64,000 nucleotides of DNA from Bacteroidia bacterium (lineage in GTDB: Bacteria; Bacteroidota; Ignavibacteria; UBA10030): NCBI GenBank assembly GCA_022180565.1, contig BQML01000008.1:62001-126000 (forward strand), in the 5' to 3' direction. The position numbers and the translations under genes are program-made. Below are positions 23,656 through 33,396 of this stretch, one piece after another. The notes under the pieces were generated by a model, which worked only from the letters and a program-made list of their open reading frames with translations, searched no databases and was not told where the DNA came from. The number at the start of each line of letters is the position of its first letter. The first letter of the stretch is position 1.

Positions 23656-25016
23656 AGCGGGAGAACACAGTGGACACTGTTGAGACCGCGCCTCTCATCG
23701 GGCACGGGCAGACGTACGGGACGATCACCGACAAGATAACGGCTGATGTGCTGGAGAGGAAGACCCCACGCGGCATGTTGGTCGGCCTCGCCATTGCCTT
23801 TGTCCTCACCATGGTCCTGTTCATCTCGATCGGGTGGCTGATGATCAAAGGTGTCGGAATCTGGGGAATCAATATTCCCGTCGCGTGGGGATTTGCAATC
23901 ATCAACCTCGTCTGGTGGATCGGCATTGGCCACGCCGGTACCCTGATTTCAGCGATTCTGCTATTGCTCAACCAGCATTGGCGCAATTCGATCAACCGGT
24001 TTGCAGAAGCCATGACACTGTTTGCCGTCGGATGTGCGGCCCTCTTTCCGCTCCTCCACCTTGGCAGACCGTGGGTGTTCTATTGGATTATTCCGCTCCC
24101 GGACACCATGGCGCTCTGGCCACAGTTCCGTAGTCCGTTGACGTGGGATGTCTTTGCGATCACGACCTACTTCACCGTGTCCTTCATGTTTTGGTTTGTC
24201 GGACTTGTGCCGGACCTGGCGACGATGAGAGACACGGCGAAGAAGAAATGGATGAAGATTGTCTACGGCGTGCTTGCCATGGGTTGGCGGGGTTCGGCCC
24301 GGCACTGGCATCGCTATGAAATGGCCTATCTGCTCCTCGCAGGCCTGGCGACCCCTCTTGTGATCTCGGTCCACAGCGTCATCAGCTTTGACTTTTCGGT
24401 GAGCGTCCTTCCGGGCTGGCACGCGACGATTTTTCCTCCGTACTTCGTTGCCGGGGCAATCTATTCCGGATTTGCGATGGTCTTATGCCTGGTCATTCCG
24501 GTGCGAAAGGTCTACGGGCTTCAGGATTTCGTCACCGATCGCCACATGGACTACATGGCAAAGGTCATGCTGGCGACGGGATTGATCGTGGCATACGGGT
24601 ATGCGATGGAAGCTTTTTTTGCCTGGTACAGCGGGAATGAGTTTGAAAAGTACATGATGTTCAACCGCACTCAGGGACCCTATGGGTTTATCTACTGGGG
24701 ACTGCTGTTGACCAACATTGCGATTCCCCAGCTGTTGTGGATCGGCCGCATCCGCAAGAACATGGTCTGGCTCTTTCTGATCTCGATTACCATCAACATC
24801 GGCATGTGGCTGGAGCGGTTCGTCATCGTGGTAACCAGCCTGCACCGTGATTTCCTGCCGTCATCCTGGGATATGTACTATCCGACAATTTGGGATTGGG
24901 CGACCTACATCGGAACAATCGGCCTCTTTCTTTGCCTCATGTTCCTGTTCATCCGCTTGATGCCGATGATTTCGATTTTTGAGCTGAGACAGCTTTTGCC
25001 CTGGAGGGGCAAATAG
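23652..25016 (+). CDS. actC: Alternative complex III quinol-binding membrane subunit ActC
   Basis: 454-residue NrfD/PsrC-like integral membrane protein with about ten helices. It carries the quinol-site region of the family near the first helices (WWIGIGHAGTLISAILLL) and a second NrfD half. It anchors ActA and ActB and is the likely menaquinol oxidation site. Overlaps actB by four bases and is followed 24 bases later by actD. Confidence 0.94.
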   Translation: MKRENTVDTVETAPLIGHGQTYGTITDKITADVLERKTPRGMLVGLAIAFVLTMVLFISIGWLMIKGVGIWGINIPVAWGFAIINLVWWIGIGHAGTLISAILLLLNQHWRNSINRFAEAMTLFAVGCAALFPLLHLGRPWVFYWIIPLPDTMALWPQFRSPLTWDVFAITTYFTVSFMFWFVGLVPDLATMRDTAKKKWMKIVYGVLAMGWRGSARHWHRYEMAYLLLAGLATPLVISVHSVISFDFSVSVLPGWHATIFPPYFVAGAIYSGFAMVLCLVIPVRKVYGLQDFVTDRHMDYMAKVMLATGLIVAYGYAMEAFFAWYSGNEFEKYMMFNRTQGPYGFIYWGLLLTNIAIPQLLWIGRIRKNMVWLFLISITINIGMWLERFVIVVTSLHRDFLPSSWDMYYPTIWDWATYIGTIGLFLCLMFLFIRLMPMISIFELRQLLPWRGK

Positions 25017-25040
25017 GTTTTTCACTTTTCGGTTTTATGT

Positions 25041-25577
25041 ATGCATGAACCTCGCGTTTTCGGTTTGATGGCTGAGTTCTCCGGCCCGGAGCAGGTCCTC
25101 GAGGCCGCGCGGCAGGCGTACGCCAAAGGATACCGCCAGATGGATGCGTATTCTCCGTTTCCCGTCGATGGACTTGCCGAAGCGATCGGCTTCCGCCGCA
25201 CCCGCTTGCCGCTGTTTGTTCTGGTCGGCGGCATTGTCGGAGCACTGTCGGGATTCTTCCTACAGTACTATGCTGCGGTCATCAGCTATCCCCTGAACGT
25301 CGGCGGGCGGCCGTTCAACAGCTGGCCGTCGTTCATTCCGATCACCTTCGAAGCCACGGTCCTTCTTGCGGCCCTGTGCGCGGTGGTGGGGATGCTGATG
25401 CGCAATGGACTCCCAAGGCCGTATCACCCGGTTTTCAACGTCCAGAGATTTGAACGAGTCACCCGTGATAAGTTTTTTCTGTGCATCGAAGCAACCGATC
25501 CGCTGTTTGATGAGAAAAAGACGCTGAAATTTCTTGAATCCCTGAGTCCTGCGAATGTCACAACGGTTGATCCATAG
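25041..25577 (+). CDS. actD: Alternative complex III subunit ActD (DUF3341)
   Basis: 178 residues, two membrane helices (about 57-80 and 98-120) and the family N-terminus VFGLMAEFSGPEQVLEAARQAYAKGYRQMDAYSPFPV. ActD is a structural peripheral-membrane subunit of the complex with no cofactor. The end overlaps the actE start by 23 bases in another frame, a tight coupling. Confidence 0.93.
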   Translation: MHEPRVFGLMAEFSGPEQVLEAARQAYAKGYRQMDAYSPFPVDGLAEAIGFRRTRLPLFVLVGGIVGALSGFFLQYYAAVISYPLNVGGRPFNSWPSFIPITFEATVLLAALCAVVGMLMRNGLPRPYHPVFNVQRFERVTRDKFFLCIEATDPLFDEKKTLKFLESLSPANVTTVDP

Positions 25578-26136
25578 CATCGTTGTTTCCGGCCTCGTCC
25601 TCCTGCTCTCCGGATGCCATTTGGACATGTACGACCAGCCCAAGAATCCTCCGTTGACGAGCAATGCGTTCTCTTCGGACAGCTCATCGGCCAGGCCTCT
25701 GCCTGAAGGCGTAGTTGCACGGGGCCATGCGAGGACGGACGAATTGTTGTACACCGGCAAAACTCAGGGGAAATTCTCGGTCTTCTTTCCCTTCCCCGTC
25801 ACCGAGCGGGTTCTCAGGAGGGGGCAGGACAGGTTCAATACCTTCTGCTCGCCCTGCCACGGGAGACTCGGAGACGGAAACGGAATGATCGTGCAGAGGG
25901 GATTCCCCCGGCCGCGATCGTTTCACAATGACACCCTTCGGGCCGAACCGCCCGGATATTATTTTGACGTGATCACAAACGGTTTTGGGCGCATGTACAG
26001 CTATGCCGCCTCCGTGAAACCGGAAGACCGGTGGGCCATCATCGCCTATATTCGTGCGCTTCAGCTGAGCCGGCGCGTGCCCGTCGAGACCTTATCGCCG
26101 GACGAGCGAGCGCTCCTGATCCGGAACAATCCCTGA
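25555..26136 (+). CDS. actE: Alternative complex III monohaem lipoprotein ActE
   Basis: 193 residues with a lipobox (LVLLLSGC, Cys21) and one class I cytochrome c domain: CSPCH near residue 99, with the methionine ligand expected in MYSYAASV near 147-152. It would take electrons from ActA and pass them to the caa3 haem c domain. The start lies inside the actD end; the stop is two bases before actF. Confidence 0.93.
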   Translation: MSQRLIHSIVVSGLVLLLSGCHLDMYDQPKNPPLTSNAFSSDSSSARPLPEGVVARGHARTDELLYTGKTQGKFSVFFPFPVTERVLRRGQDRFNTFCSPCHGRLGDGNGMIVQRGFPRPRSFHNDTLRAEPPGYYFDVITNGFGRMYSYAASVKPEDRWAIIAYIRALQLSRRVPVETLSPDERALLIRNNP

Positions 26137-26137
26137 C

Positions 26138-27325
26138 ATGGAACAGCAGACAAGAGAACGGCTGAAGGGTGTGCAGAGACGCGCGTGGCTTGCGGCCGGA
26201 GGCGGAGCGGCGCTGCTCGCGCTCGGAGCCTGGCTTTCCTTCGGAGATTTCCTCGAATCGTATCTGTTCGCTTACGTGTACTGGACCGGACTTTCCCTCG
26301 GATGCTTCGGCCTGCTTCTCCTTCATCATCTCGTCTCGGGTCGTTGGGGACATGTCATCCAACGCGTCCTCGAAGCGGGTACGCGGGTTCTACCCGTGAT
26401 GGCGATTCTTTTCCTCCCCATCGCCTTCGGCATGGACCATCTCTATTCCTGGACCGGACACGGCGAAGGGGAAGTCCATGGACACGTTGTTGCGAAAGCC
26501 GCCTATCTGAATGCTCCATTCTTCCTTATTCGCGCCGGCATTTATTTTGCATTCTGGATTCTCCTTGCCTTCCTCCTGAGCCGTTGGTCACGATTGCAGG
26601 ACCGAAACGGGGACACCGGCGAAACACGCCGAATGAAGATCGCAAGTGCGCCCGGAATGATCGCCTTTGTCCTCGTGGGAACGTTTGCTTCTGTGGACTG
26701 GCTGATGTCCCTGGAACCGGAGTGGTTTTCCTCCATCTATGGGCTGATGATACTCACAGCACAGGGGCATGCCGCGCTTTCGTTCGGCATCGTCATGCTC
26801 TGGTTCCTCAAATCCTCCAAACCTTTCTCCGACATCCTGACGACAACGCACTATCATCACCTGGGGAATCTGCTCCTGGCCCTGACAGTGTTCTGGACGT
26901 ACCTCGCTTTCTCGCAGTATCTGATTATCTGGTCCGGCAATCTTCCTGAGGAGAATTTTTGGTACATCAACCGCCAGACAGCCGGGTGGAGCATTGTTGC
27001 GGTAGTGATTCTGGTCGGGCATTTCTTTGTGCCGTTTCTTCTCCTCCTTGTGCGCAGAATGAAGAAATCCATCGATTCCCTTGCCCTCCTTGCGGCGGGC
27101 TTGTTGGTGATGCGTCTTGTGGATTACTTCTGGCTTGTCAAGCCGGCGTTTTCGCCGGATGCGTTTTCGTTCTCGTGGACTGATGCGGTGGCTCCGCTTG
27201 CCCTGGGAGGCATCTGGGTCGCCGCGATGGTACGTCAGCTCCAAGGCGCGCCCTTGATGGCGAAGAACGATCCGAGATTTGAGCACGGCCAGCTTCGGGG
27301 ACGGGAGCACGGAGGGCACGGATGA
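26138..27325 (+). CDS. actF: Alternative complex III membrane subunit ActF
   Basis: 395 residues with about ten membrane helices; a structural relative of the NrfD-like ActC (HGEGEVHGHVVAKAAYLNAPFFLIRAGIYF and SVDWLMSLEPEWFSSIYG are familiar ActF stretches). It forms half of the membrane core together with ActC. Overlaps the next small gene by four bases. Confidence 0.93.
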   Translation: MEQQTRERLKGVQRRAWLAAGGGAALLALGAWLSFGDFLESYLFAYVYWTGLSLGCFGLLLLHHLVSGRWGHVIQRVLEAGTRVLPVMAILFLPIAFGMDHLYSWTGHGEGEVHGHVVAKAAYLNAPFFLIRAGIYFAFWILLAFLLSRWSRLQDRNGDTGETRRMKIASAPGMIAFVLVGTFASVDWLMSLEPEWFSSIYGLMILTAQGHAALSFGIVMLWFLKSSKPFSDILTTTHYHHLGNLLLALTVFWTYLAFSQYLIIWSGNLPEENFWYINRQTAGWSIVAVVILVGHFFVPFLLLLVRRMKKSIDSLALLAAGLLVMRLVDYFWLVKPAFSPDAFSFSWTDAVAPLALGGIWVAAMVRQLQGAPLMAKNDPRFEHGQLRGREHGGHG

Positions 27326-27708
27326 AACCAAAGCAGAACGCAGCAACGTACGAAAGCCGCGACGCGCACTTTCGTCCCCTCATGGTCACCGGGTTTGGTT
27401 TGCTGGGACTCATGATCCTGATTCTCATCATGGCCTGGGGTGCGTATAAGCTGTTCCAGGACACCTCTGTTCAACCCGGCGCATTTCCCGAAACGTTTGC
27501 CACGCCCGAAACGACGCCCCCTCAGCCGGCGTTACAGCCAAACCCACGCGCAGAGATGCTGAAGCTCAGGGCGAGGGAAGATTCCCTGCTGACCGGATAT
27601 TCGTGGAGTGACAGTGCCGCCGGGATGGCGGCTGTGCCCATTGATACTGCCATTCAACGGGCCCTTCGACAGGGCTTCCCTGTCCGGCCCGCGGAGAGAC
27701 AACCATGA
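27322..27708 (+). CDS. Small single-helix protein of the ACIII-oxidase operon
   Basis: 128 residues: an N-terminal polar segment, one membrane helix (about 22-42), a proline-rich linker, then a conserved-looking tail with LRAREDSLLTGYSWSDSAAGMAAVPIDTAIQRALRQGFP. Similar tails, with a line like VxIPIxxAM, occur in small proteins beside SCO and oxidase genes in Acidobacteria, as I recall. Function unknown; an assembly role is a guess from position. Overlaps both neighbours by four bases. Confidence 0.75.
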   Translation: MKPKQNAATYESRDAHFRPLMVTGFGLLGLMILILIMAWGAYKLFQDTSVQPGAFPETFATPETTPPQPALQPNPRAEMLKLRAREDSLLTGYSWSDSAAGMAAVPIDTAIQRALRQGFPVRPAERQP

Positions 27709-28520
27709 AAACCATGACCCTCGTTCTTGGAGTATTGCTTGGAACCTCCGTCGCTCAGGGACAGGTGACGCCCGATAAGATCGTGGAGGAAGTCCGCATC
27801 GACCAAAAGATGAATACGAAGCTTCCTCTGGACTTGAGATTCCGCAACGAGCGCGGCGAGAGTATCGCTCTGCGGGAGTATTTCGGAAAGCGGCCGGTCA
27901 TTCTGGCCTTTGTATACTACGAATGTCCGATGCTGTGTACGCAGATCCTCAACGGAATGGTTGCAACACTGAAAACGCTGAAGTTCACGGCGGGAAGGGA
28001 ATTTGAGGTGCTGACCGTCAGCATCGACCCCCGTGAAACACCGGAACTTGCCTCCGGGAAAAAGGAACAGTATTTGCTGACGTACGGCAGGGATGGAGCG
28101 GAAGCGGGGTGGCATTTTCTGACCGGCGAGAAGGAATCAATCGAGGCTCTGACGGACGCGGCGGGCTTTCACTACGTGTACGACGAGAAGACGGATTTTT
28201 ACGCTCACGCAGCGGCCATTATGGTGGTCACCCCGGAGGGAACGCTTGCACGGTATTTCTTTGGCATCGAGTACCCGGCGAGGGATCTGACGTTCGCCGT
28301 CATGGAGGCCTCTCAGGAAAGGATCGGCTCGGCGGTAGATCAATTGCTTTTGCTGTGTTATCAGTACGATCCTGCCGCCGGAAAGTACAGCCTTCTCGTT
28401 TCGACCGTCCTGAAGATCAGCGCCGTCATCACCGTTGTGACTCTGGGCGGGTTCATGGTTGTCATGCTCCGCCGAGAGCGCAAGGCCCGCCGGCGGAATG
28501 AAGCTGGAGAAGACGCCTAA
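27705..28520 (+). CDS. SCO1/SenC-type copper chaperone for oxidase assembly
   Basis: 271 residues with signal peptide (1-18), a thioredoxin-like domain carrying the copper site YYECPMLCTQIL (CxxxC about 80-84) and the partner His in AHAAAIMVV (about 169), then a C-terminal membrane helix (about 233-253) that is less usual than the N-terminal anchor of SCO proteins. It loads the CuA centre of CoxB, encoded next. Stop and next start overlap by one base. Confidence 0.92.
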   Translation: MKTMTLVLGVLLGTSVAQGQVTPDKIVEEVRIDQKMNTKLPLDLRFRNERGESIALREYFGKRPVILAFVYYECPMLCTQILNGMVATLKTLKFTAGREFEVLTVSIDPRETPELASGKKEQYLLTYGRDGAEAGWHFLTGEKESIEALTDAAGFHYVYDEKTDFYAHAAAIMVVTPEGTLARYFFGIEYPARDLTFAVMEASQERIGSAVDQLLLLCYQYDPAAGKYSLLVSTVLKISAVITVVTLGGFMVVMLRRERKARRRNEAGEDA

Positions 28521-29476
28521 TGTGGGACTTTCCCCTTTTGCCTGAAGCTGCTTCATCCACCGCCGCGGAAGTCGACGCACTCTTTTGGCTCCTGATCGGC
28601 GTGGCCGCTTTCTTCGGCGGAATCATCACCGCGGGCCTGGTGTACTTCAACATCCGCTATCGGAAGAACTCCAAGGCCAGCCGTGCCGGGGCGGTTTCCG
28701 AACATCTGCCGCTCGAGCTTCTCTGGTCGATTGTTCCTCTCGTGATCAGCGCGGGGATCTTCGGCTGGGGGGCAAAACTCTACTTCGACATGCACGTCCC
28801 GCCCGAGCACGCCCGTGAAGTGTACGTTGTCGCGAAGCAGTGGATGTGGAAAATTCAGCATCCCCAGGGAAACCGCGAAATCAATGAGCTTCATGTTCCT
28901 GTCGGCGTGCCGATCAAGCTTGTCATGACCTCGCAGGACGTAATCCATAGTTTCTTCGTACCGGCCTTCCGCGTCAAGCAGGATGTGCTTCCGGGGCGCT
29001 ACACGACCACTTGGTTCGAGGCCACGAAACCCGGAGAGTATCATTTGTTTTGTGCCGAGTACTGCGGGACATCGCATGCATCCATGAAAGGGCGAGTGGT
29101 GGTAATGAAGCAGGAAGAGTTTGAACGCTGGCTCGCGGGGAGCAGGCTTGCGGAACCCATGACGGCGAGCGGTGACCAACTCTTCAGGCAGTTCGGCTGT
29201 GTGACCTGCCATTCGCAAACGTCGCAGGAGCGCGGCCCGTCGCTTCATGGCCTCTTCGGCAGTACGGTCCGACTGGCAGACGGATCAACCGTCACCGCCG
29301 ACGAGCGTTACATTCGCGAATCGATCCTGAATCCAGGGGGGGCCCTTGTCGCTGGATACAAGCCGCTCATGCCCACCTACGCGCAGCAAATGAGTCAGGA
29401 ACAGCTTTTTCAGATCATTGAGTATATCAAGTCCCTCGGAGGGCCGCAGATCGCGGGTGAAAGGAAAAACCCATGA
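28520..29476 (+). CDS. coxB: caa3-type cytochrome c oxidase subunit II with fused cytochrome c
   Basis: 318 residues: two N-terminal helices, the CuA cupredoxin with His in [16 protein letters not shown] and the ligands [12 protein letters not shown] (about 177-188), and a C-terminal class I cytochrome c domain with CVTCH (about 229-233) and a late Met ligand region ([13 protein letters not shown]). The fusion makes this a caa3 oxidase that takes electrons from the ACIII cytochromes without soluble cytochrome c. Confidence 0.95.
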   Translation: MWDFPLLPEAASSTAAEVDALFWLLIGVAAFFGGIITAGLVYFNIRYRKNSKASRAGAVSEHLPLELLWSIVPLVISAGIFGWGAKLYFDMHVPPEHAREVYVVAKQWMWKIQHPQGNREINELHVPVGVPIKLVMTSQDVIHSFFVPAFRVKQDVLPGRYTTTWFEATKPGEYHLFCAEYCGTSHASMKGRVVVMKQEEFERWLAGSRLAEPMTASGDQLFRQFGCVTCHSQTSQERGPSLHGLFGSTVRLADGSTVTADERYIRESILNPGGALVAGYKPLMPTYAQQMSQEQLFQIIEYIKSLGGPQIAGERKNP

Positions 29477-31092
29477 AAACCGTGAACGAGGACGCCCTGC
29501 AGAAGAACTATATTACGGCCGCGTACGGCATCCGCTCCTGGCTCCTGACCAGAGATCACAAACGGATCGCTCTCCTGTACCTCATTTCGATCACGCTGTT
29601 TTTCTTCGTTGGCGGCTTCTTTGCCGTGCTGATGCGTCTCGAGCTGATGACTCCCCAGGGCGACCTTGTGTCAGCCGAAACCTACAACAGGTTGTTCACG
29701 ATGCACGGCATCGCAATGATCTTCTTTTTCCTCGTTCCTTCCATCCCGGCCGTGCTTGGGAACTTCCTCCTGCCCATGATGCTCGGAGCCCGCGATTTGG
29801 CCTTTCCCAGGCTCAATCTCCTGAGCTGGTATCTCTATATGGTCGGGGGTGCATACACCCTCTATGCTATGGTAACGGGCGGCATCGATACAGGATGGAC
29901 CTTCTACACTCCCTATAGCACGGGGTATTCCACGACAAACGTCGTTCCCGTTGTCGTCGGAATTTTCATCCTGGGCTTTTCATCGATCCTGACAGGCCTG
30001 AACTTCATTGTCACAACCCACAAAATGAGGGCGCCGGGCCTTACCTGGTTCCGTCTCCCCCTCTTCGTGTGGTCCCAGTACGCGACAAGCGTCATTATTC
30101 TTCTGGCCACTCCGGTTCTTGCCATCACGCTCGCGTTGCTTGGCGTCGAGCGAATTTTCCAGGTCGGCATCTTCGATCCGGCCCTCGGCGGGGATCCGAT
30201 CCTGTTCCAGCATATGTTCTGGTTCTACTCTCATCCGGCGGTGTATATCATGGTCCTTCCGTCGATGGGCGTGGTGAGCGAGCTTGTGACCTGTTTTGCG
30301 CGGCGAAGAATCTTCGGCTACAAGTTCATGGCGGCCGCGGTGATGGCGATTGCGGTCCTCGGCTTCCTCGTGTGGGGACACCACATGTTCGTGAGCGGAC
30401 AATCGGTGTATGCGGGAATGGCGTTCTCCGCCCTGAGCTTCTTTGTGGCCATCCCGTCCGCCGTCAAGGTCTTCAACTGGACCGCCACGCTCCATAAGGG
30501 ACGCATTGAATTCCGCACTCCGGTGCTCTACGCATTCGGATTCATTGGCCTTTTCACGATCGGCGGACTTACAGGCCTGTTCCTGGCTACCCTCGCGGTG
30601 AACGTGCACCTGACCGACACCTACTTCGTCGTGGCGCATTTTCATTACATCATGGTCGGCGGCGCGGTCATGGGATATTTGGGAGGGATTCATTATTGGT
30701 GGCCGAAAATGACCGGGCGGATGTACCATGAAGGGTGGGCAAAATTCTCGGCCCTGATTCTGTTTGTGGGATTCAATCTGACCTTTTTCCCCCAGTTCAT
30801 TCTGGGATACCTCGGCATGCCGAGAAGATATTACATTTATCCCGAAGAATTCCAGGTACTGAACGTTCTGTCGACTGCCGGGGCCTCGATTCTTGGCCTC
30901 GGGTACATCATCCCGATGATCTATCTTCTCTGGTCGCTTCGCAAGCCCCGGACGGCCGGACCCAATCCCTGGAATGCCACGGGATTGGAATGGTTGACGC
31001 CTTCGCCGCCCCCGACCCATAACTTCGACAAGACGCCGATCGTCACGGAAGGACCGTACGCTTACGAGGAGAAATCTGCCAATGGCGAATAG
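29473..31092 (+). CDS. coxA: caa3-type oxidase subunit I, A2 subfamily
   Basis: 539 residues, twelve helices, with haem and CuB histidines in [32 protein letters not shown] and HFHYIMVGG. The YSHPAVY motif lacks the glutamate of A1 enzymes (HPEVY), which defines the A2 type as in Rhodothermus caa3. It reduces O2 to water and pumps protons. Overlaps coxB by four bases and coxC by 11 bases. Confidence 0.96.
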   Translation: MKTVNEDALQKNYITAAYGIRSWLLTRDHKRIALLYLISITLFFFVGGFFAVLMRLELMTPQGDLVSAETYNRLFTMHGIAMIFFFLVPSIPAVLGNFLLPMMLGARDLAFPRLNLLSWYLYMVGGAYTLYAMVTGGIDTGWTFYTPYSTGYSTTNVVPVVVGIFILGFSSILTGLNFIVTTHKMRAPGLTWFRLPLFVWSQYATSVIILLATPVLAITLALLGVERIFQVGIFDPALGGDPILFQHMFWFYSHPAVYIMVLPSMGVVSELVTCFARRRIFGYKFMAAAVMAIAVLGFLVWGHHMFVSGQSVYAGMAFSALSFFVAIPSAVKVFNWTATLHKGRIEFRTPVLYAFGFIGLFTIGGLTGLFLATLAVNVHLTDTYFVVAHFHYIMVGGAVMGYLGGIHYWWPKMTGRMYHEGWAKFSALILFVGFNLTFFPQFILGYLGMPRRYYIYPEEFQVLNVLSTAGASILGLGYIIPMIYLLWSLRKPRTAGPNPWNATGLEWLTPSPPPTHNFDKTPIVTEGPYAYEEKSANGE

Positions 31093-31723
31093 TTCTTCGC
31101 GCCTCGCCCATCAATTCGACGATCTTCTCCAGCAGCAGGAGGCATCCAACCTGGGTATGTGGGCATTCCTGGCGACGGAGGTCCTTTTCTTCGGAGGGAT
31201 GTTCGCGGCCTACGCCGTGTATCGTTCCCTCTATTACGAAGCCTTCGTTGCCGGCAGTCAGCACATGGACGTCCTCCTGGGCGCGGTCAACACCGCAGTC
31301 CTGCTCCTGAGCAGTCTGACGGTCGCTCTTGGCGTCCACGCGGTCCAACGCGGCGACAACGCGACACTCACGCGATATCTGCTGATGACCATTGCGTTGG
31401 GGTCGGTCTTCCTCGTTATTAAGGGATTTGAATATTCCCACAAGTATGCCGAGGGGCTGATTCCGGGGATCCGCTTCACGCTTGAGGGACCGAATCACGT
31501 CGAACTCTACTTCATTCTCTATTTTGTGATGACGGGATTTCACGCCCTGCACATGATGGTCGGCATCGGAATCATGACGGCCATGATCATCATGACCCGC
31601 AGGGGGCGATTCTCCCCCGAGTATTACAATCCGATCGAAGTCAGCGGACTGTACTGGCACTTTGTTGACATTGTGTGGATCTTTCTGTATCCCTTTTTCT
31701 ATCTCATCCGGGTGCACCCATGA
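31082..31723 (+). CDS. coxC: Cytochrome c oxidase subunit III
   Basis: 213 residues, five helices, of the short bacterial type: [22 protein letters not shown] at helix one, [22 protein letters not shown] at the C-terminus. It stabilises the subunit I proton entry. Its stop overlaps the subunit IV start. Confidence 0.94.
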   Translation: MANSSSRLAHQFDDLLQQQEASNLGMWAFLATEVLFFGGMFAAYAVYRSLYYEAFVAGSQHMDVLLGAVNTAVLLLSSLTVALGVHAVQRGDNATLTRYLLMTIALGSVFLVIKGFEYSHKYAEGLIPGIRFTLEGPNHVELYFILYFVMTGFHALHMMVGIGIMTAMIIMTRRGRFSPEYYNPIEVSGLYWHFVDIVWIFLYPFFYLIRVHP

Positions 31724-32001
31724 GCGGCCACCACGTATCCCGCAAGGTCTATGTCGCCGTCGGACTCGCCCTCCTCGCGTTGTTCGTGCTCACCGTGGGC
31801 ATTGCCTACATCGACCTCGGGCCTTTCAACATCGTGGTCGCAATGACCATTGCGACTCTGAAGGCCCTCCTCGTTGTGTTATACTTCATGCATGTTCGAT
31901 ACAGCTCCAGGGTCACTTGGGTATTTGTTTCCGCCAGTTTTTTCTGGCTGGTCATTCTCCTTGTCCTCACTCTCAGCGATTACTTCACGCGGGGGGTCTG
32001 A
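31720..32001 (+). CDS. Cytochrome c oxidase subunit IV-type protein
   Basis: 93 residues from the ATGA overlap with coxC, three hydrophobic helices (YVAVGLALLALFVLTVGIAYI, IVVAMTIATLKALLVVLYFMHV, VFVSASFFWLVILLVL). It matches the small prokaryotic subunit IV family. Last gene of the respiratory operon, 70 bases before a tRNA gene. A longer in-frame start at 31675 would lie inside coxC and is rejected. Confidence 0.9.
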   Translation: MSGHHVSRKVYVAVGLALLALFVLTVGIAYIDLGPFNIVVAMTIATLKALLVVLYFMHVRYSSRVTWVFVSASFFWLVILLVLTLSDYFTRGV

Positions 32002-32071
32002 ACTTCCGCCGGCTGTTGCACTTCTCCGTTGAGGAAGAAGAGAAGATTCCGTACTTTGCTTGTCAGCGTGG

Positions 32072-32145
32072 GCACCCGTAGCTCAACTGGATAGAGCATC
32101 GGTCTTCGGAACCGCAGGTTGGGGGTTCAAATCCCTCCGGGTGCA
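32072..32145 (+). tRNA. tRNA-Arg (anticodon TCG)
   Basis: Acceptor stem GCACCCG/CGGGTGC is perfect, D arm GCTC-AACTGGATA-GAGC, anticodon loop CTTCGGA giving TCG, and T arm GGGGG-TTCAAAT-CCCTC with one wobble pair. The first anticodon-stem pair (27-43) is a T-C mismatch. The 3' CCA is not encoded. Confidence 0.92.
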
Positions 32146-32248
32146 CAAGTTGGCGAGAGGGTTGTTTGAATTCGGCATCGAGAGTTTCTATCATCCCTGC
32201 CGTAGAAATCCGCCATGAGAGGCGGCGCACCACCCTCAAGGAAAGAAC

Positions 32249-32314
32249 ATGAGCGCACGATCTGCTTGTTCGTCCTCCATCATCTTCGACGAATTCCGGA
32301 AGCGCGGACTATGA
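32249..32314 (+). CDS. Short upstream ORF coupled to the DHp-only protein
   Basis: A 21-codon frame (starts MSARSACSSS, ends FRKRGL) has AAGGAAAG six bases before its ATG at 32249 and ends in TGA overlapping the next gene's ATG (ATGA, 32311-32314). The geometry fits a leader peptide that delivers ribosomes to the following start by reinitiation. No family; it could still be chance. Confidence 0.4.
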   Translation: MSARSACSSSIIFDEFRKRGL

Positions 32315-32904
32315 AGCGCTTCTTTCGTCTCCTCTTTGAACCCCTTGTCAAGTTCTTCGTCCAATACCCTGCCGTCCTCTCGGGGTACATTATTTACCTC
32401 TATTTCTTCCTTGCTACATTGGATTTCTACCAGGACGTCAAGGCCCACGCGGCCCGGCCGATCTTCGGATACTTTCAGAATTTTGATGCGCTGATCTGGA
32501 TGTGGCTGCTCGCCCTCGCCCTTGTCAAGATCATTGAATACCGCTCGAAAGTACAAGAGCATGCAAGAAAGGAGATTTTGCATAAGCAGGAGTTGGAGCT
32601 CAAGCAAACACAGCTGAATACGATGCAGGAGGTCATTCGCGCGCTTCAACACGACATCAACAATCCCCTGACCATCATTCTGGCGTATCTGCGCAGAGCG
32701 GAAAAAGCGGCGGGGGGTTCCGAAGAAGTTCTGAAGAATCTGGCAGAAGTGAAGAGCGGAGCGGAAAGAATTGCCAAATCGCTCTCCGACTTCGCCAAGG
32801 CAAAGGCTTACGCAACCATAGAATCGCCGGTCGGAGCGCTGGCACAACCTGTTATTGATGACCAGACACGAAGAGTGGATGAAAAAAGCTCTCCGAGAAG
32901 CTGA
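32311..32904 (+). CDS. Membrane-linked DHp (HisKA-like) protein without kinase domain
   Basis: 197 residues from the ATG at 32311; the longer in-frame start at 32215 would read through an unconvincing N-terminus. Two membrane helices (about 15-37 and 59-78), a coiled coil (about 80-108), then a histidine-kinase dimerisation-like helix [22 protein letters not shown] with a phosphoacceptor-like His. The chain ends about 60 residues later with no N, G1 or G2 ATP-binding boxes. It could be a histidine phosphotransfer or dominant partner of another kinase, or a truncated kinase. The 3' end overlaps tadA by 47 bases. Confidence 0.7.
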   Translation: MKRFFRLLFEPLVKFFVQYPAVLSGYIIYLYFFLATLDFYQDVKAHAARPIFGYFQNFDALIWMWLLALALVKIIEYRSKVQEHARKEILHKQELELKQTQLNTMQEVIRALQHDINNPLTIILAYLRRAEKAAGGSEEVLKNLAEVKSGAERIAKSLSDFAKAKAYATIESPVGALAQPVIDDQTRRVDEKSSPRS

Positions 32905-33322
32905 GAGAGCATTTGAATGTGATGAGATTCCCGTCGGTGCCGTCGTGGTGCACGAAGGAAGGATTATCGGACGCGGGTACAATCAGGTTGAGATGCTTCA
33001 GGACCCGACAGCTCACGCCGAGATGATTGCCTTAACGGCGGCCGCAAACCACCTGCGTTCACGCAGGCTGGAACACTGTACATTGTACGTTACGCTGGAG
33101 CCCTGCGCCATGTGCGCGGGAGCGATTGTCCTGTCCAGAATTCCCACCGTGGTGTTCGCAACCTTTGACCCCAAAGCAGGGGCTTGCGGCACTCTGTACG
33201 ACATCCCGGGAGACAAACGTCTGAACCACCAGCCTCACGTCATCAGCGGCGTGTGCGACAAGGAAAGCGAGGAACTGCTGAAGGGCTTTTTTGGGAGGAT
33301 ACGAGGAGTGAAGAATCTGTGA
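32858..33322 (+). CDS. tadA: tRNA-specific adenosine deaminase TadA
   Basis: 154 residues of the cytidine/deoxycytidylate deaminase fold with zinc-site HAEM (His and catalytic Glu) and PCAMC. TadA converts the wobble adenosine 34 of tRNA-Arg(ACG) to inosine. The ATG at 32858 is preferred over the TTG one codon before. It overlaps the preceding gene and is convergent with prfA, 75 bases away. Confidence 0.95.
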   Translation: MTRHEEWMKKALREAERAFECDEIPVGAVVVHEGRIIGRGYNQVEMLQDPTAHAEMIALTAAANHLRSRRLEHCTLYVTLEPCAMCAGAIVLSRIPTVVFATFDPKAGACGTLYDIPGDKRLNHQPHVISGVCDKESEELLKGFFGRIRGVKNL

Positions 33323-33396
33323 TTCACAGACTCGTTGCTTCGTCCATTTCGTTGACTGGTCCCCCTCGTTGATTCGTCCTCTTCATTTCTCCACAA

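Noticed and set aside
29980-31020. A 346-codon open frame antisense to coxA
   Set aside because: It is a shadow of a GC-rich membrane gene: rich in His, Arg and Glu, no family likeness, and coxA on the other strand is complete and certain. The same applies to many long antisense frames in this window, such as 5231-6043, 21127-21972 and 41557-42882.
32072-32145. Possible tRNA pseudogene because of the 27-43 mismatch
   Set aside because: All other stems are intact, the T and D arms are normal and the acceptor stem is perfect, so a working tRNA-Arg is more likely.
33311-33325. TCTGTGA/TCACAGA palindrome at the end of tadA as a terminator
   Set aside because: The arms are separated by a single base, so no hairpin loop can form, and no T-run follows.
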